Below are positions 10,987-19,096 of a DNA stretch of 64,000 bases, piece after piece. Within the stretch, counting starts at the first letter, position 1, and the number at the start of each line of letters is the position of its first letter. The stretch spans positions 13,123-77,122 of the forward strand of contig CAZBRO010000028.1 of NCBI GenBank assembly GCA_964494505.1, given 5' to 3'. The stretch is from CAIYRG01 sp964494505 (GTDB lineage Bacteria; Pseudomonadota; Alphaproteobacteria; Micropepsales; Micropepsaceae). The notes under the pieces are model-generated. The model ran no database searches and was not told where the DNA came from. It saw nothing but the letters and a program-made list of their open reading frames with translations. Both the position numbers and the translations under genes were made by a program.

Positions 10987-11169
10987 ATGCAGCGCCATTT
11001 TCCTGGCCAGTCATTTCGCCGATACGGCCACCAGAGCACGCCGGAGCGTTTGCGGCTCGAATTGCGCCAACGGATCGACGGACTGACACAGGCCGACCTT
11101 CGTCGCGCGCTGGAGGGTAGCCGGGCCCGGCGGTGGTGGATCGAAGATCGCGAGGACGTCGATGGCTGA
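10987..11169 (+). CDS. Small basic hypothetical protein
   Basis: A 60-aa Arg-rich protein starting 4 bases after the HTH stop, whose stop overlaps the next start (ATG at 11162). The tight spacing supports a real gene. The C-terminal part (LTQADLRRALEGSRARRWWI) could be a short helical DNA-binding segment. I recognise no family. Confidence 0.5.
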   Translation: MQRHFPGQSFRRYGHQSTPERLRLELRQRIDGLTQADLRRALEGSRARRWWIEDREDVDG

Positions 11170-12313
11170 CCTCGCCAACAATCAATTGCCCCCGCCGTTG
11201 GTTCCGAAGGATGCCGACTTAAGGTGCTTTCCATGGACTCCGGTTAATCGGGCCAATCTGTTCAACAGCGCGTTCCATGCGCTCGCAACAGACGCGGAGT
11301 GGCGGGCGGGCATCACGCTTTGGTTTAAGAGCTGGGATCAGATTCCAGCCGGCTCGCTTCCACAGGATGACGTGCAGTTATGCCGCCTTGCTGAGCTCGG
11401 CCGTGATCTGGAGGCCTGGCAGTCCGTAAAGGCGCGAGCGCTTCTGGGTTGGGCCCCGTGCTCGGATGGACGCCTTTACCATCCAGAGATAGCGCTTGAT
11501 GTAAACGCCGCCCTCGCCAAGAAGCAGAACGCGAGCACGAAGGGCAAGGCCGGTGCGTCCGCCAGATGGCAGGCGAAAGCAATGCCTGCGCCTATGCCTG
11601 CCGATGGCACAGGCAATGCCGCGGCGATAGCTGAAGCAATGCCTGCGCCTATGCCTGCCGATGGCACAGGCAATGCCGCGGCGATAGCTGAAGCAATGCC
11701 TGCGCCTATGCCTGCCGATGGCAATAGACCTGACCAGAATAGACCAGACCTGAATAGCTCGCTTCGCTCGCAAGACGCGCGCGCGGGTGTGGTTATCATC
11801 GATCCCAATGAACTGATTGAGGCATTTGAGGTCGCCAGGAGTTTGGTTCGATGGCACGCGGCTACCGATGTGAATGAGTCTTTCAAGCAATTCACAATGG
11901 TGTCTTCCGAAATTTCGCCCGATCAACTTCTACAACGCATTCGGGCATACGGAGCAGCGCTGTCGAAAGGGCGGAAGGGCGAACCCGCTTTTGCCGTAAC
12001 CCTCCAACGGTTCCTCGCCGAACGCATGTGGGAGCGCTATGCACCGGCACCGCAAAAGAAAAGTCGCCTCGCGCTGCCGAAATCCGTGATGTGGAAAGAT
12101 CACGCTGAGGCGGAAGCTCGTCTCCGCGCGGAAATGGGAGATGAGGAATTCGAAACCGGCCCCGGACAGTGCCAGGTGCTGATCGAAGATGACCAGGTTG
12201 TCCTGCTGGCGAAATCATCTTTTGCCCTAAAACGCGCCGACGATCACGCCTTCCGGATTGAGCGCGTACTCGGAAAGCCCGTTACGGTGCGGCCTGCGCA
12301 GGTGGCCGCATGA
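11162..12313 (+). CDS. DUF1376-family phage/island replication-type protein
   Basis: A 383-aa protein. Residues about 15-125 match DUF1376: FPWTPVNRANL, an ITLWFKSWDQIPAGSLPQDD core and SDGRLYHPEI. This domain opens many phage replication-initiator-like proteins. The middle (residues about 140-190) is a low-complexity linker made of a tandem 19-residue repeat (AMPAPMPADG...). The C-terminal third (ELIEAFEVARSLV..., ERMWERYAP) is typical of proteins that accompany a DnaC-like loader, none of which is visible here. The start at 11162 overlaps the previous stop, and the stop overlaps the next ATG (ATGA). A replication role is inferred. Confidence 0.72.
   Translation: MADLANNQLPPPLVPKDADLRCFPWTPVNRANLFNSAFHALATDAEWRAGITLWFKSWDQIPAGSLPQDDVQLCRLAELGRDLEAWQSVKARALLGWAPCSDGRLYHPEIALDVNAALAKKQNASTKGKAGASARWQAKAMPAPMPADGTGNAAAIAEAMPAPMPADGTGNAAAIAEAMPAPMPADGNRPDQNRPDLNSSLRSQDARAGVVIIDPNELIEAFEVARSLVRWHAATDVNESFKQFTMVSSEISPDQLLQRIRAYGAALSKGRKGEPAFAVTLQRFLAERMWERYAPAPQKKSRLALPKSVMWKDHAEAEARLRAEMGDEEFETGPGQCQVLIEDDQVVLLAKSSFALKRADDHAFRIERVLGKPVTVRPAQVAA
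11579..11723 (+). repeat. 57-bp in-frame tandem repeat, 2.5 copies
   Basis: Two identical 57-bp units (11579-11635 and 11636-11692) and a 31-bp partial third (11693-11723) lie inside the DUF1376 gene. Each unit encodes 19 residues (AMPAPMPADGTGNAAAIAE). Exact identity points to recent slippage or unequal recombination. Confidence 0.9.
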
Positions 12314-12642
12314 GCGCTGCCGAATGTTTCCCGGAAAACAACGTCATAGAAATCGCGGAAAGTCGCGCGTGCGCATGTGGTCGACCGATTGATCGGCGCG
12401 GTCGTAACTGCCGCCGATGTGCCGCCCTGGCCTCAGCTGCATATCGCCGCCGGCAGCGCATACGAGCCGAACTGAAACAGGCCGAAGCGCTGAGAGCAAT
12501 TCGCGAAAAACATAGCGGCTGCGCGGGGCGGCCGGGCACACCAAGCGAACCTCGAAACCCTGAAGCGATTGGGCAAAGCCGCTTCGCCGGAAATGGAAAG
12601 GTTCGCGACCCCGCAAATTGCCCCTGGCGCTCAGCGCAATGA
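12310..12642 (+). CDS. Small putative zinc-binding protein
   Basis: A 110-aa protein whose ATG overlaps the DUF1376 stop (ATGA at 12310-12313). It has a Cys cluster ACACGRPIDRRGRNCRRCAA (CxC...CxxC) near residues 20-40, then a basic helical stretch. The pattern suggests a small zinc ribbon, but I recognise no named family. Operon position suggests an accessory to the replication protein. Confidence 0.5.
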   Translation: MSAAECFPENNVIEIAESRACACGRPIDRRGRNCRRCAALASAAYRRRQRIRAELKQAEALRAIREKHSGCAGRPGTPSEPRNPEAIGQSRFAGNGKVRDPANCPWRSAQ

Positions 12643-12714
12643 GCAGCCCGCAGTCGAGAATCGATATTCGAGTCCGAAACCAGAATTCCCCAAAAGCAGA
12701 AAGGAAATATCACC

Positions 12715-13347
12715 GTGAACCTAACTCAGAAATTGGAACAGGCGCGAGTGGATAGGGACGCAGTGGCCGACCGATTGCAGCGCGCGCAAGAGGCCATGGT
12801 CGACGCCGAAAGCCGCCGCCGCGATTTTAGCCTCAAGTCCGCGCTGGGCGATTCCGCCGCACTGAAGGCGATGAGGGCCGCGACGACAGCTCGGGATGAT
12901 TTACAAGCGCTGATCGAAGATTTGACGATAGCCATCGAATCGGCGGACGCAAGAATTGCAGCCGCAGAGCGAGATGTTATTTTGGCCGCGGCGAGCGAAG
13001 CCCGCCGCGCACTTTTGGAACTCGTAGCCGAGCGCCTGAAGGTGCTGGACCGGATCGCGAAACGCGAAATGGAGAACTGGCAGGATCTCGAAGAGCTCAA
13101 GCGCCTACGGCCGCAATTCGAAGTCTTCCTAAGGGTGCCGGAGATTTATGTCGATGTGAGATTCTCGAACCAAATTTGGGGCATTCTCACGGGCGACAAT
13201 GTGAAGCTTGCACGGCTCGTCGCCATGCACATGCCCTGGCCTGTTTGGAGCGAATGGGCTTCATACCCTGTGCCGAAAGAAGACTTAATCGGCCGCGAGC
13301 GCGAGATGTGGGGGAGGGCGTTTGCTTCGAAAGATGCTGCCGCCTAA
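12715..13347 (+). CDS. Coiled-coil hypothetical protein
   Basis: A 210-aa protein starting at GTG 12715, preceded by AGAAAGGAA. Residues 1-135 are a long alpha-helical, probably coiled-coil segment (LEQARVDRDAVADRLQRAQE and following heptads). The C-terminal 75 residues form a compact Trp-rich part (MPWPVWSEWASYPVP). No family recognised. It sits between replication-type and morphogenesis genes. Confidence 0.6.
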   Translation: MNLTQKLEQARVDRDAVADRLQRAQEAMVDAESRRRDFSLKSALGDSAALKAMRAATTARDDLQALIEDLTIAIESADARIAAAERDVILAAASEARRALLELVAERLKVLDRIAKREMENWQDLEELKRLRPQFEVFLRVPEIYVDVRFSNQIWGILTGDNVKLARLVAMHMPWPVWSEWASYPVPKEDLIGREREMWGRAFASKDAAA

Positions 13348-13401
13348 GCCCGAGAGCACGCCCGCCCAACGGCTTCAATGAGAGAGTGGAGAACGAGAAC
13401 C

Positions 13402-13833
13402 ATGACTTTACTTGAGAGAATCCGAAACCGGGTCAGCGTGGCGCATTTGGCCTGCAATTTTGGCATGGAACGCCACCCACGATGTGAGCCACCCAAGGCA
13501 GGGCACACCGAATTGTTTAACGCCGGTGTTGCCGAAGGTGCGGAGGTCGAGCGGGCGCGCGTTCGGCAAATTATCGAAGCAGGGCTTGCCGCCGGTAAGC
13601 TTGATGCGGCGTGCGCGCTGGCATTTAGGACGCCGCTTTCTCCGCAGCACGCGATTTCCATGCTCGCATTGATTGCGCCGAGCGAGGGAGTTTGTGGTTC
13701 GCTGGCTGCACGTATGGCCCAGGTCAGCATCCCACGGGTGGGGGCAGGATGGTGCGGCAGCGGAGGTGGCGACCCAATAGCAAACAGCTGGGCCCGTGCA
13801 TATCAGGCAATCGCGCCGAAGACGGGAAGTTGA
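13402..13833 (+). CDS. Hypothetical protein resembling the tail end of phage head-maturation proteases
   Basis: A 143-aa protein; ATG at 13402. Residues about 45-110 (EGAEVERARVRQIIEAGLAA, then KLDAACALAFRTPLSPQHAI) resemble the 'ARI..I......GR..LA..LA..T.LS...A...L' segment often found at the C-terminus of ClpP/S49-type prophage prohead proteases. No catalytic domain is present here. It may be a stand-alone accessory or a decayed remnant. Its stop lies one base before the next start. Confidence 0.5.
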   Translation: MTLLERIRNRVSVAHLACNFGMERHPRCEPPKAGHTELFNAGVAEGAEVERARVRQIIEAGLAAGKLDAACALAFRTPLSPQHAISMLALIAPSEGVCGSLAARMAQVSIPRVGAGWCGSGGGDPIANSWARAYQAIAPKTGS

Positions 13834-13834
13834 G

Positions 13835-14566
13835 ATGTTCACGATTTCAGTCAGCCCGGATGTCCTCCGCCTTCGTGCTAAGCTATCCGCGATCGCCGAC
13901 CGACAAATGCCTTTCGCAGCCTCGCAAGCCGTGAACCGTCTCGCAAAGCAGGCTGTCACCGACGTGCAGAAGGAGATGCGCCGCGCCTTTGACCGGCCCA
14001 CTCCATTCACGCTGAAGGCAATCGCCAGCCACGGCGGAACGACGGCCACGATGCAGGCGATCATTTTTGCGCGCGAGTTTGCCGGCAAGGGCACGCCTGG
14101 CTGGAAATATCTCGGCCCTGGGGTGGAAGGCGGCGAGCGCCGGGTGAAGCGCTTCGAGCGCGCACTCGGGTCGAAGTTCGGAACGACGTTCACGGCCATC
14201 GGCCGCGGCGCCAAACTCAACGAGTACGGCAACATTTCAGAAGGCGAAATCGAGAAGATATTGTCGGCTCTTGGGGCGGCAGAAACACAAAGCGGCTATC
14301 GCGCGAATCGTCGCACTAGCGTGCGCATAGCGAGCCGGCGTCCGCCTGGAACGTTTTTCATCGCCCATAGCCGGATCGACGGCTCTCCACTTGGAATCTA
14401 CCAAGTCATCAGCCGTGGGCACGTCGAACCTGTGATCGTGTTCACCAGGCCGCCCCACTATTCGGCGAGGTTCCACTATCGCGAGGCAATCATGACATCG
14501 ATTGATCGGAACGCGGCGGACTTCGTGCGCGATGCCCTCTCGCGCGCATTGGCTACGGCACGGTGA
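13835..14566 (+). CDS. Phage minor-tail-type protein (GpZ-like)
   Basis: A 243-aa protein; ATG 13835 follows a GGGAAG Shine-Dalgarno. The opening VNRLAKQAVTDVQKEMRRAF, then DRPTPFTLKAI, the middle GTPGWKYLGPGVEGGERRVK and RFERAL, and the late VIVFTRPPHY match a widespread prophage protein family I associate with minor tail protein Z. Such proteins act at the head-tail junction or tail end. It precedes the terminase small subunit here, an unusual order. Family recognition is from memory. Confidence 0.6.
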   Translation: MFTISVSPDVLRLRAKLSAIADRQMPFAASQAVNRLAKQAVTDVQKEMRRAFDRPTPFTLKAIASHGGTTATMQAIIFAREFAGKGTPGWKYLGPGVEGGERRVKRFERALGSKFGTTFTAIGRGAKLNEYGNISEGEIEKILSALGAAETQSGYRANRRTSVRIASRRPPGTFFIAHSRIDGSPLGIYQVISRGHVEPVIVFTRPPHYSARFHYREAIMTSIDRNAADFVRDALSRALATAR

Positions 14567-14698
14567 GCACGCGCCGATCTGCCCCAATCGCTGCCCCTGG
14601 CACTCCCCGTCAGAAAGCGGCGGGTCCTTCCCCGCTAAACGGGCCGACCGCGGGCAATTCGCACCCCGGCCTTCCAGAGCGGCCGTCCAAAAATCCAA

Positions 14699-14738
14699 CG
14701 TTACACGTTACGTTACACGTTACACGGAAGCGTTACAC
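14699..14738 (+). repeat. GTTAC iterons just upstream of the Nu1-like gene
   Basis: Five GTTAC units start at 14700, 14707, 14712, 14719 and 14732, arranged as CGTTACACGTTAC twice plus one more. The block ends 12 bases before the Nu1-like ATG. A 17-bp piece, CGTTACACGTTACACGG (14711-14727), recurs inverted at 15951-15967. In lambda the cos site with gpNu1-binding R sequences lies immediately upstream of Nu1, so this is a candidate packaging-initiation or regulatory site. Confidence 0.7.
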
Positions 14739-14749
14739 CGCACAGCAAC

Positions 14750-15368
14750 ATGGCCGCCCGCCCAAGCCGCCCCGCCGCCCCCAAAGCGCGTAGCGTCGGC
14801 AAGGCCGAGTTGGCATCTCTGCTAGGCTGGTCCAGGCCGCGGCTTGATCGCCGCCTGCTCACAGACCCGTCCTTCCCGGTTGTCAGGCGGGGCGACCAGG
14901 CCGGCGGTTGGGGTTTCGATCCCGCGGCCGTCCAGGCCTACCTCGGGGGTGAAGAACCGGCACCGCCGGCGGCACCCGTCGCATCGCCACCTCCGGCCAT
15001 CGACCAAGCTCAACTGCGCGCCGCCGTTGCGCCGCCAGCCGCCAAGCCGGTCGCCGCTCCTGGCCAGCCGTTGCGCCGCTCCGCCCACCATGAGGGCGAG
15101 GCCACTGCCCGCCAGCGTAAGGGCGTCGCCCAAGCAAATTTGCTCGAAGACAAGCTCGCCCTTGAACGCGGCGAACTCCTTCTGAGGGATGACGTGGAGC
15201 GTGCGGCCACCGATCTGTGCGCCACCATGCGGCAACAGATCGATGCCATGCCTGAGCGGCTCGTGAAGGAGTGCGACCTTCCCGAACAGGCGGCAGGTCA
15301 TCCGAAAAGTGACGGACGCCATCCTCACCGAGATGCATCGCGCCGCCCAACTGTTGTTTCAGGGATGA
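14750..15368 (+). pseudogene. Nu1-like terminase small subunit, frameshifted near 15295
   Basis: The N-terminus (residues about 14-67: VGKAELASLLGWSRPRLDRR ... WGFDPAAVQAYL) is the winged-helix DNA-binding domain of gpNu1-type small terminases. A Pro/Ala linker and the usual helical segment ARQRKGVAQANLLEDKLALE ... MRQQIDAMPERL follow. Near 15293-15297 the sense passes to the +1 frame, which reads VIRKVTDAILTEMHRAAQLL and stops at TGA 15366-15368, overlapping the next ATG (15365) as ATGA. In the sequence as given, the open frame instead runs on into the downstream gene. One extra base (for example in GCAGGTC) explains this. Sequencing error cannot be excluded. Confidence 0.75.
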
Positions 15369-15958
15369 ACGCGTTCGCGCCCAGCTACGAGAAAGGAAGA
15401 AGTGGAATACCGATTCTCGATTTGCGATCCGATCACTTTACCACGGCGCGCATCGACGCTTTGGATTACCTGACCGGAATCATGCTTGGTTTACACAACC
15501 CCGAAGCTGCCCGTCCCTGCCGCGTTCATCTCGAACGCGACATTCTCACCGGCGAGCCGGATATCTCGCCGCTCCTCGCCAAAATCTACCTGCGCGGTTT
15601 GCAGATTGGTGCGATGCTGATCGAAATGACCGACATCGCGATGCCGCGCAAGTCGTTCAAAGAGGTAAAGGCAAAATACGAAAAGCAGAGCCGCGGCACG
15701 ACCGACAACATTGTTCTGCCAACGTATCGCCCAACGGCACACCTGTGGGCCGCTCACTTGGCGATGAGTGGGATGCGCTCGTTTCCGTGCGCTCCGGAAA
15801 ACCTCGAATTGTTCATCGCCTATGCTGAAACGCTTCGAAAGAATGGCGAGGGTCTCAAAATTCGTCAGAGTCGCTACTACATGCTTCGCGTCGAGGAGAC
15901 CTGGAAGCTGCCAGTGGAATTGTCCGACCTCGCTTATTCGAAGTGGCGCACCGTGTAA
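15365..15958 (+). CDS. Hypothetical protein downstream of the terminase small subunit
   Basis: A 197-aa protein starting at ATG 15365, which overlaps the restored stop of the Nu1-like gene (ATGA). Because of the upstream frameshift it is fused in frame to the Nu1 N-terminus (apparent 402-aa frame from 14750). The sequence is compact and mostly helical (SDHFTTARIDALDYLTGIML, TAHLWAAHLAMSGMRSFPCA). In its position a phage would usually have a large terminase, but no Walker motif or nuclease signature is present. Family unknown. Confidence 0.6.
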   Translation: MNAFAPSYEKGRSGIPILDLRSDHFTTARIDALDYLTGIMLGLHNPEAARPCRVHLERDILTGEPDISPLLAKIYLRGLQIGAMLIEMTDIAMPRKSFKEVKAKYEKQSRGTTDNIVLPTYRPTAHLWAAHLAMSGMRSFPCAPENLELFIAYAETLRKNGEGLKIRQSRYYMLRVEETWKLPVELSDLAYSKWRTV

Positions 15959-15967
15959 CGTGTAACG
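15951..15967 (-). repeat. Inverted copy of the GTTACAC repeat
   Basis: CCGTGTAACGTGTAACG is the exact reverse complement of 14711-14727. It overlaps the stop codon (TAA 15956-15958) of the preceding gene, so the terminase-small-subunit module is bracketed by a 17-bp perfect inverted repeat 1.2 kb apart. Confidence 0.85.
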
Positions 15968-16080
15968 CGCGTTATTTAGAACACTCTCCGCGTGACGCTA
16001 CGCCCAGCTACGCCGACAATCACAGTGCGTAGGTCGATTCGTTTTCACCAACAAGCAATCGAAGAAGAAGGTCAACACAG

Positions 16081-16344
16081 ATGCCAGCCTTCGACACGTT
16101 CAGCCACTTGGCCGATCGGAAGACCCGTGATGCGGAGATTGCGGCGAGTTGGGCCCGCGCCGCCGCGCCCTTTATGCCGAAGGAAAGTTTATCCGCTTCC
16201 ACCGGGCCGTCTGCGGGTGAGGACGTTTGGGCCCACGCCATCGCACAATTCACGCCGGCAGATATGCAGAACAAAACTTTGGTCGATCGTCGGGAAACCG
16301 CGCCATCGGCTCGATTTCCGCTGATCCCGGCGGATTTTCGATAG
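16081..16344 (+). CDS. Small hypothetical phage-region protein
   Basis: An 87-aa protein, ATG 16081 preceded by GAAGAAGG. It has alternating Ala/Pro-rich segments (ADRKTRDAEIAASWARAAAP) and no recognisable domain. It lies between the terminase-linked module and the tail chaperone and is probably part of the late rightward operon. Confidence 0.45.
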   Translation: MPAFDTFSHLADRKTRDAEIAASWARAAAPFMPKESLSASTGPSAGEDVWAHAIAQFTPADMQNKTLVDRRETAPSARFPLIPADFR

Positions 16345-16417
16345 TACCCCCGCTTACAGGCGCCGGGCGCGCGCCCAAAGCACCCCCACCTCATTCGCAA
16401 AAAAGGAACCGCAACCA

Positions 16418-16756
16418 ATGTCCAAAATCACGCTTTCGAAACCCATTGAAGCCCACGGCGAAACGATCGCCGAGCTGAACCTCCGCGAACCGACAGGCGG
16501 CGACATTCGAGACTGCGGTCTGCCGATGAGGGTGACGCAGGAGGTGGGCGGCGGAGTCAGCAGCGACATCAATACCGCGTCCGTCGCGCGCTACATCAGC
16601 GCCCTCGCTCGAATTCCAGCGTCCTCGGTGGCAAACCTTTCGGCCGCCGATTTCATCGCTGCGATGAACGGAGTGCTGGATTTTTTCGGCTCGTCAATGC
16701 CAGCGACGCGCTCGACGCTTGCTGGGAACTCCTCCGCTTCTTCGGCACTCCCATGA
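16418..16756 (+). CDS. Phage tail assembly chaperone (gpE-like), frame-0 product
   Basis: A 112-aa product. Residues 1-90 (LSKPIEAHGETIAELNLREP, GGDIRDCGLP, ARYISALARIPASSVANLSA, MNGVLDFFG) match the P2 gpE/TAC family that coats the tape measure during tail assembly. Past the T TTT TTC at 16681-16687 the frame-0 tail is low-complexity. The -1 frame continues as a sensible 50-residue extension (RLVNASDALDACWELLRFFG ...) to TGA 16837-16839, giving a predicted 140-aa E-E'-type fusion. The tape measure follows, as is standard. Confidence 0.82.
   Translation: MSKITLSKPIEAHGETIAELNLREPTGGDIRDCGLPMRVTQEVGGGVSSDINTASVARYISALARIPASSVANLSAADFIAAMNGVLDFFGSSMPATRSTLAGNSSASSALP
16681..16687 (+). promoter_or_regulatory. 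Probable -1 programmed ribosomal frameshift site
   Basis: T TTT TTC fits the canonical X XXY YYZ heptamer, in phase with frame-0 codons GAT TTT TTC. Tail assembly chaperone genes of many tailed phages, including P2 E/E', use such a site. The -1 frame is open and protein-like to 16839. Confidence 0.75.
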
Positions 16757-16835
16757 TCTTCGATCTGCCGATTTCGCAGATTGAGGCCGCCTATAACCAG
16801 GCTCTCCGGATTGCCAAACTCGAGAACTCGAAACA

Positions 16836-17030
16836 ATGATCGCGAACTTCCCATCTCAAATGCCGCCGGCACTGTCGGCCCTTGCCCTTTCCGCGCGACC
16901 TCTCATGGCGCTCGCGTCGGCACCCGGAATTCGCCGAACGGTCAGCGCCATGAATTGCGCCACGGCCGGGCTTCGCTCGTTTCATCTAATACCGACAGAT
17001 TGGAGCCCGTTAGCTCCGAAGCCGCGGTGA
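16836..17030 (+). CDS. Small hypothetical protein between tail chaperone and tape measure
   Basis: A 64-aa frame whose ATG overlaps the stop of the frameshifted chaperone extension (ATGA at 16836-16839) and which ends 6 bases before the tape measure start. The arrangement argues for a gene; the sequence is Ala/Pro-rich with no known domain. In related phages a small gpE'-following protein sometimes occupies this slot. Confidence 0.45.
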   Translation: MIANFPSQMPPALSALALSARPLMALASAPGIRRTVSAMNCATAGLRSFHLIPTDWSPLAPKPR

Positions 17031-17036
17031 CGGGCG

Positions 17037-19085
17037 ATGGTAGACACACCCGAACAGTTCCGTTTCACAATCACGGCCGTCGATGGATGGTCGAAACAGT
17101 TCGCCTCGCTCGAAAAGCAAATCGGATGGCTGGAGCGTCAAAAGACGCTTGCCGGTTCAGGAGTATTCGGCGCCGCATCTCGCTTCGGCGCGGCAGTGAA
17201 GCTCGGCCGCGTTGGCGGCGCACTTGCGGAGGCCGGCGGTGATGCGAGCGGGATATTTGCCGATGCTGAAAAGCTGTCATCTATCGGGGCAACCTTGGGC
17301 CGTTTCATAACGACCGCAAAACTGCCCCAACTCGCGCACGCTGCTGAGGACGTCGGAAGTAAATTCGAAGGCGTTGTCAGCCGGGTGCACGCCCTATTGG
17401 GCCCAGTTGCTGCTCTGGGCGCGCTCGCAGGCGGGTTGTTTGAGATTGGAAAAAGTGCAGCGGAGGTGGGCGCTGGGCTGTATGACGCATCACAAAAGAC
17501 CGGCGTGGCCGTCGATCAGTTGGCGCGGCTGCACTACATCGCCGGCGTAACAAATGTTGGGACCGATCAGCTCGATATGGGACTTACGCGTCTGAACCGA
17601 ACCATCGGGGAAGTCGCGTCTGGTCGAGCTGCAGAAGCGGCCGGGTATCTTCGCAAGATGCACATCAACATCCGTGACGGCGGCGGGCATCTCAAGAATG
17701 CCGGCGCGTTGTGGGGCGAACTTTCTGAGCGCTTCAAGAACAATAAAAGCGACGCGGAAAAGACAGCGGCGGCGCTGGCGCTCCTTGGTCGATCCGGCGC
17801 CGCACTGCTTCCGATGCTCATCAAGGGTGCCGATGAAACGCAGAGACTCGGTGACGAGTTCGACCGTTTGCATGGGCGCGTAACCGGCGAGGGCGCGGCG
17901 GCTGCGAAAGAAGCTTCGGAATCTTGGCACCGATTGACTGTCACGTTCGGCGGCCTGCGCGACGCGATAGGCGCCAAACTCTTCCCGATGATGGAAAAGA
18001 TCATCGAGCCGATGACGCAGTGGCTTGTCACAAATCGCCAGATCGTTGCCACGAAGGTCGCCGAATGGGTAAAGCGCGTCAGCGATACTCTGTCGAATGT
18101 CGACTGGGGTGGTCTAGCTGGTTCGATTGGGAAGATTGCGGGTGCCTTTGAAACCGTTGCCAACTTCCTGGGTACGAAGGGAATGATAATTGCCGGGTCA
18201 GCCGTGCTGTTCGCGCCGCTCAGCGTTGCAATTCTGGCCCTCGCGGCATCGTTCACCACTCTCACCGCAGCGATGTTGACGAATCCGTTTGTGGCCGCGG
18301 TCGCGGTGCTCGCGGCCGGCGCTGTTCTTGTCGTTACGCACTGGTCGCAGGTAAAGGCGTTTTTCGCCGGCATCGGGGAATACATTGCAGGCGTGCTGAC
18401 CCGTATCAGCGAGCATATTCAGCCCTTGATCGACGATGTTAAATGGCTGCTCGGCAAGACCGGGGTTTCCTGGCTTTATGATTCCGTCGCCGATATTGGT
18501 GCGCACAACCGCGCTGCTGCAACACATGCAACCGTTGCACCGAAGGCGAAAGCGGCGATGGACACGCTTGGCGGTGCGGTGGCGACAGGTCACCAGGCAT
18601 TCGACGCCATGGCCGCCCGTAACCGTGGGGCGACGCGGTATGCCGGGCGGCCGGACGCTCGCGCAATGGCGAGCATGCGGTCCATTGCGCTCGCGATCGG
18701 CGCAACGGCCGCCACACCAGCGGCAGCCGCGCCTCCATTGGCTGAATTGCACACCATCGTTGCAGCGGCGCCGGCTGGTACTGCCGATAAGGCGGGTCTT
18801 CCGGCGACCATGGCCGCAATGGCAGAGACGATGAAGAATTCGCGCGGATCGTCTGGCGCGGCAATGGCAGAGGCGCCTCGCCCATCGCTTGTTCAGGCGT
18901 CCACGGGGGCAGGACTAGCGTCACGGCAACAAATCCTTGGGTCTAGGCCCGGCACCGCCGTCCAGCCGCCTACGAACGGAAAAGTGGAAGTGGAGGTGAC
19001 CGTCAATGCGCCGCGCGGAACCACGGTGGTCGCGAAGGCATCCGGGTCCAACCCGCCCGATCTGAATGTGGGCCGACGCTTCTAG
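17037..19085 (+). CDS. Phage tail tape measure protein
   Basis: A 682-aa protein. A helical N-terminal part (coiled coil about residues 10-60) leads into Gly/Ala-rich segments (VGAGLYDASQKTGVAVDQLA, LALLGRSGAALLPMLIKGAD). Strongly hydrophobic stretches at about 380-440 (GMIIAGSAVLFAPLSVAILA ... VAVLAAGAVLVV) are typical of tape measures that insert into the host membrane. Ala/Pro-rich repeats fill the C-terminal third. It is short for a tape measure, predicting a tail of only about 100 nm by the usual rule. It directly follows the tail chaperone and ends with TAG. Confidence 0.88.
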   Translation: MVDTPEQFRFTITAVDGWSKQFASLEKQIGWLERQKTLAGSGVFGAASRFGAAVKLGRVGGALAEAGGDASGIFADAEKLSSIGATLGRFITTAKLPQLAHAAEDVGSKFEGVVSRVHALLGPVAALGALAGGLFEIGKSAAEVGAGLYDASQKTGVAVDQLARLHYIAGVTNVGTDQLDMGLTRLNRTIGEVASGRAAEAAGYLRKMHINIRDGGGHLKNAGALWGELSERFKNNKSDAEKTAAALALLGRSGAALLPMLIKGADETQRLGDEFDRLHGRVTGEGAAAAKEASESWHRLTVTFGGLRDAIGAKLFPMMEKIIEPMTQWLVTNRQIVATKVAEWVKRVSDTLSNVDWGGLAGSIGKIAGAFETVANFLGTKGMIIAGSAVLFAPLSVAILALAASFTTLTAAMLTNPFVAAVAVLAAGAVLVVTHWSQVKAFFAGIGEYIAGVLTRISEHIQPLIDDVKWLLGKTGVSWLYDSVADIGAHNRAAATHATVAPKAKAAMDTLGGAVATGHQAFDAMAARNRGATRYAGRPDARAMASMRSIALAIGATAATPAAAAPPLAELHTIVAAAPAGTADKAGLPATMAAMAETMKNSRGSSGAAMAEAPRPSLVQASTGAGLASRQQILGSRPGTAVQPPTNGKVEVEVTVNAPRGTTVVAKASGSNPPDLNVGRRF

Positions 19086-19096
19086 GGCACCTGACG

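Noticed and set aside
14750..15958. A single 402-aa protein combining Nu1 and a downstream domain
   Set aside because: The ATGA junction and the sensible continuation in the +1 frame show two genes joined by a frameshift.
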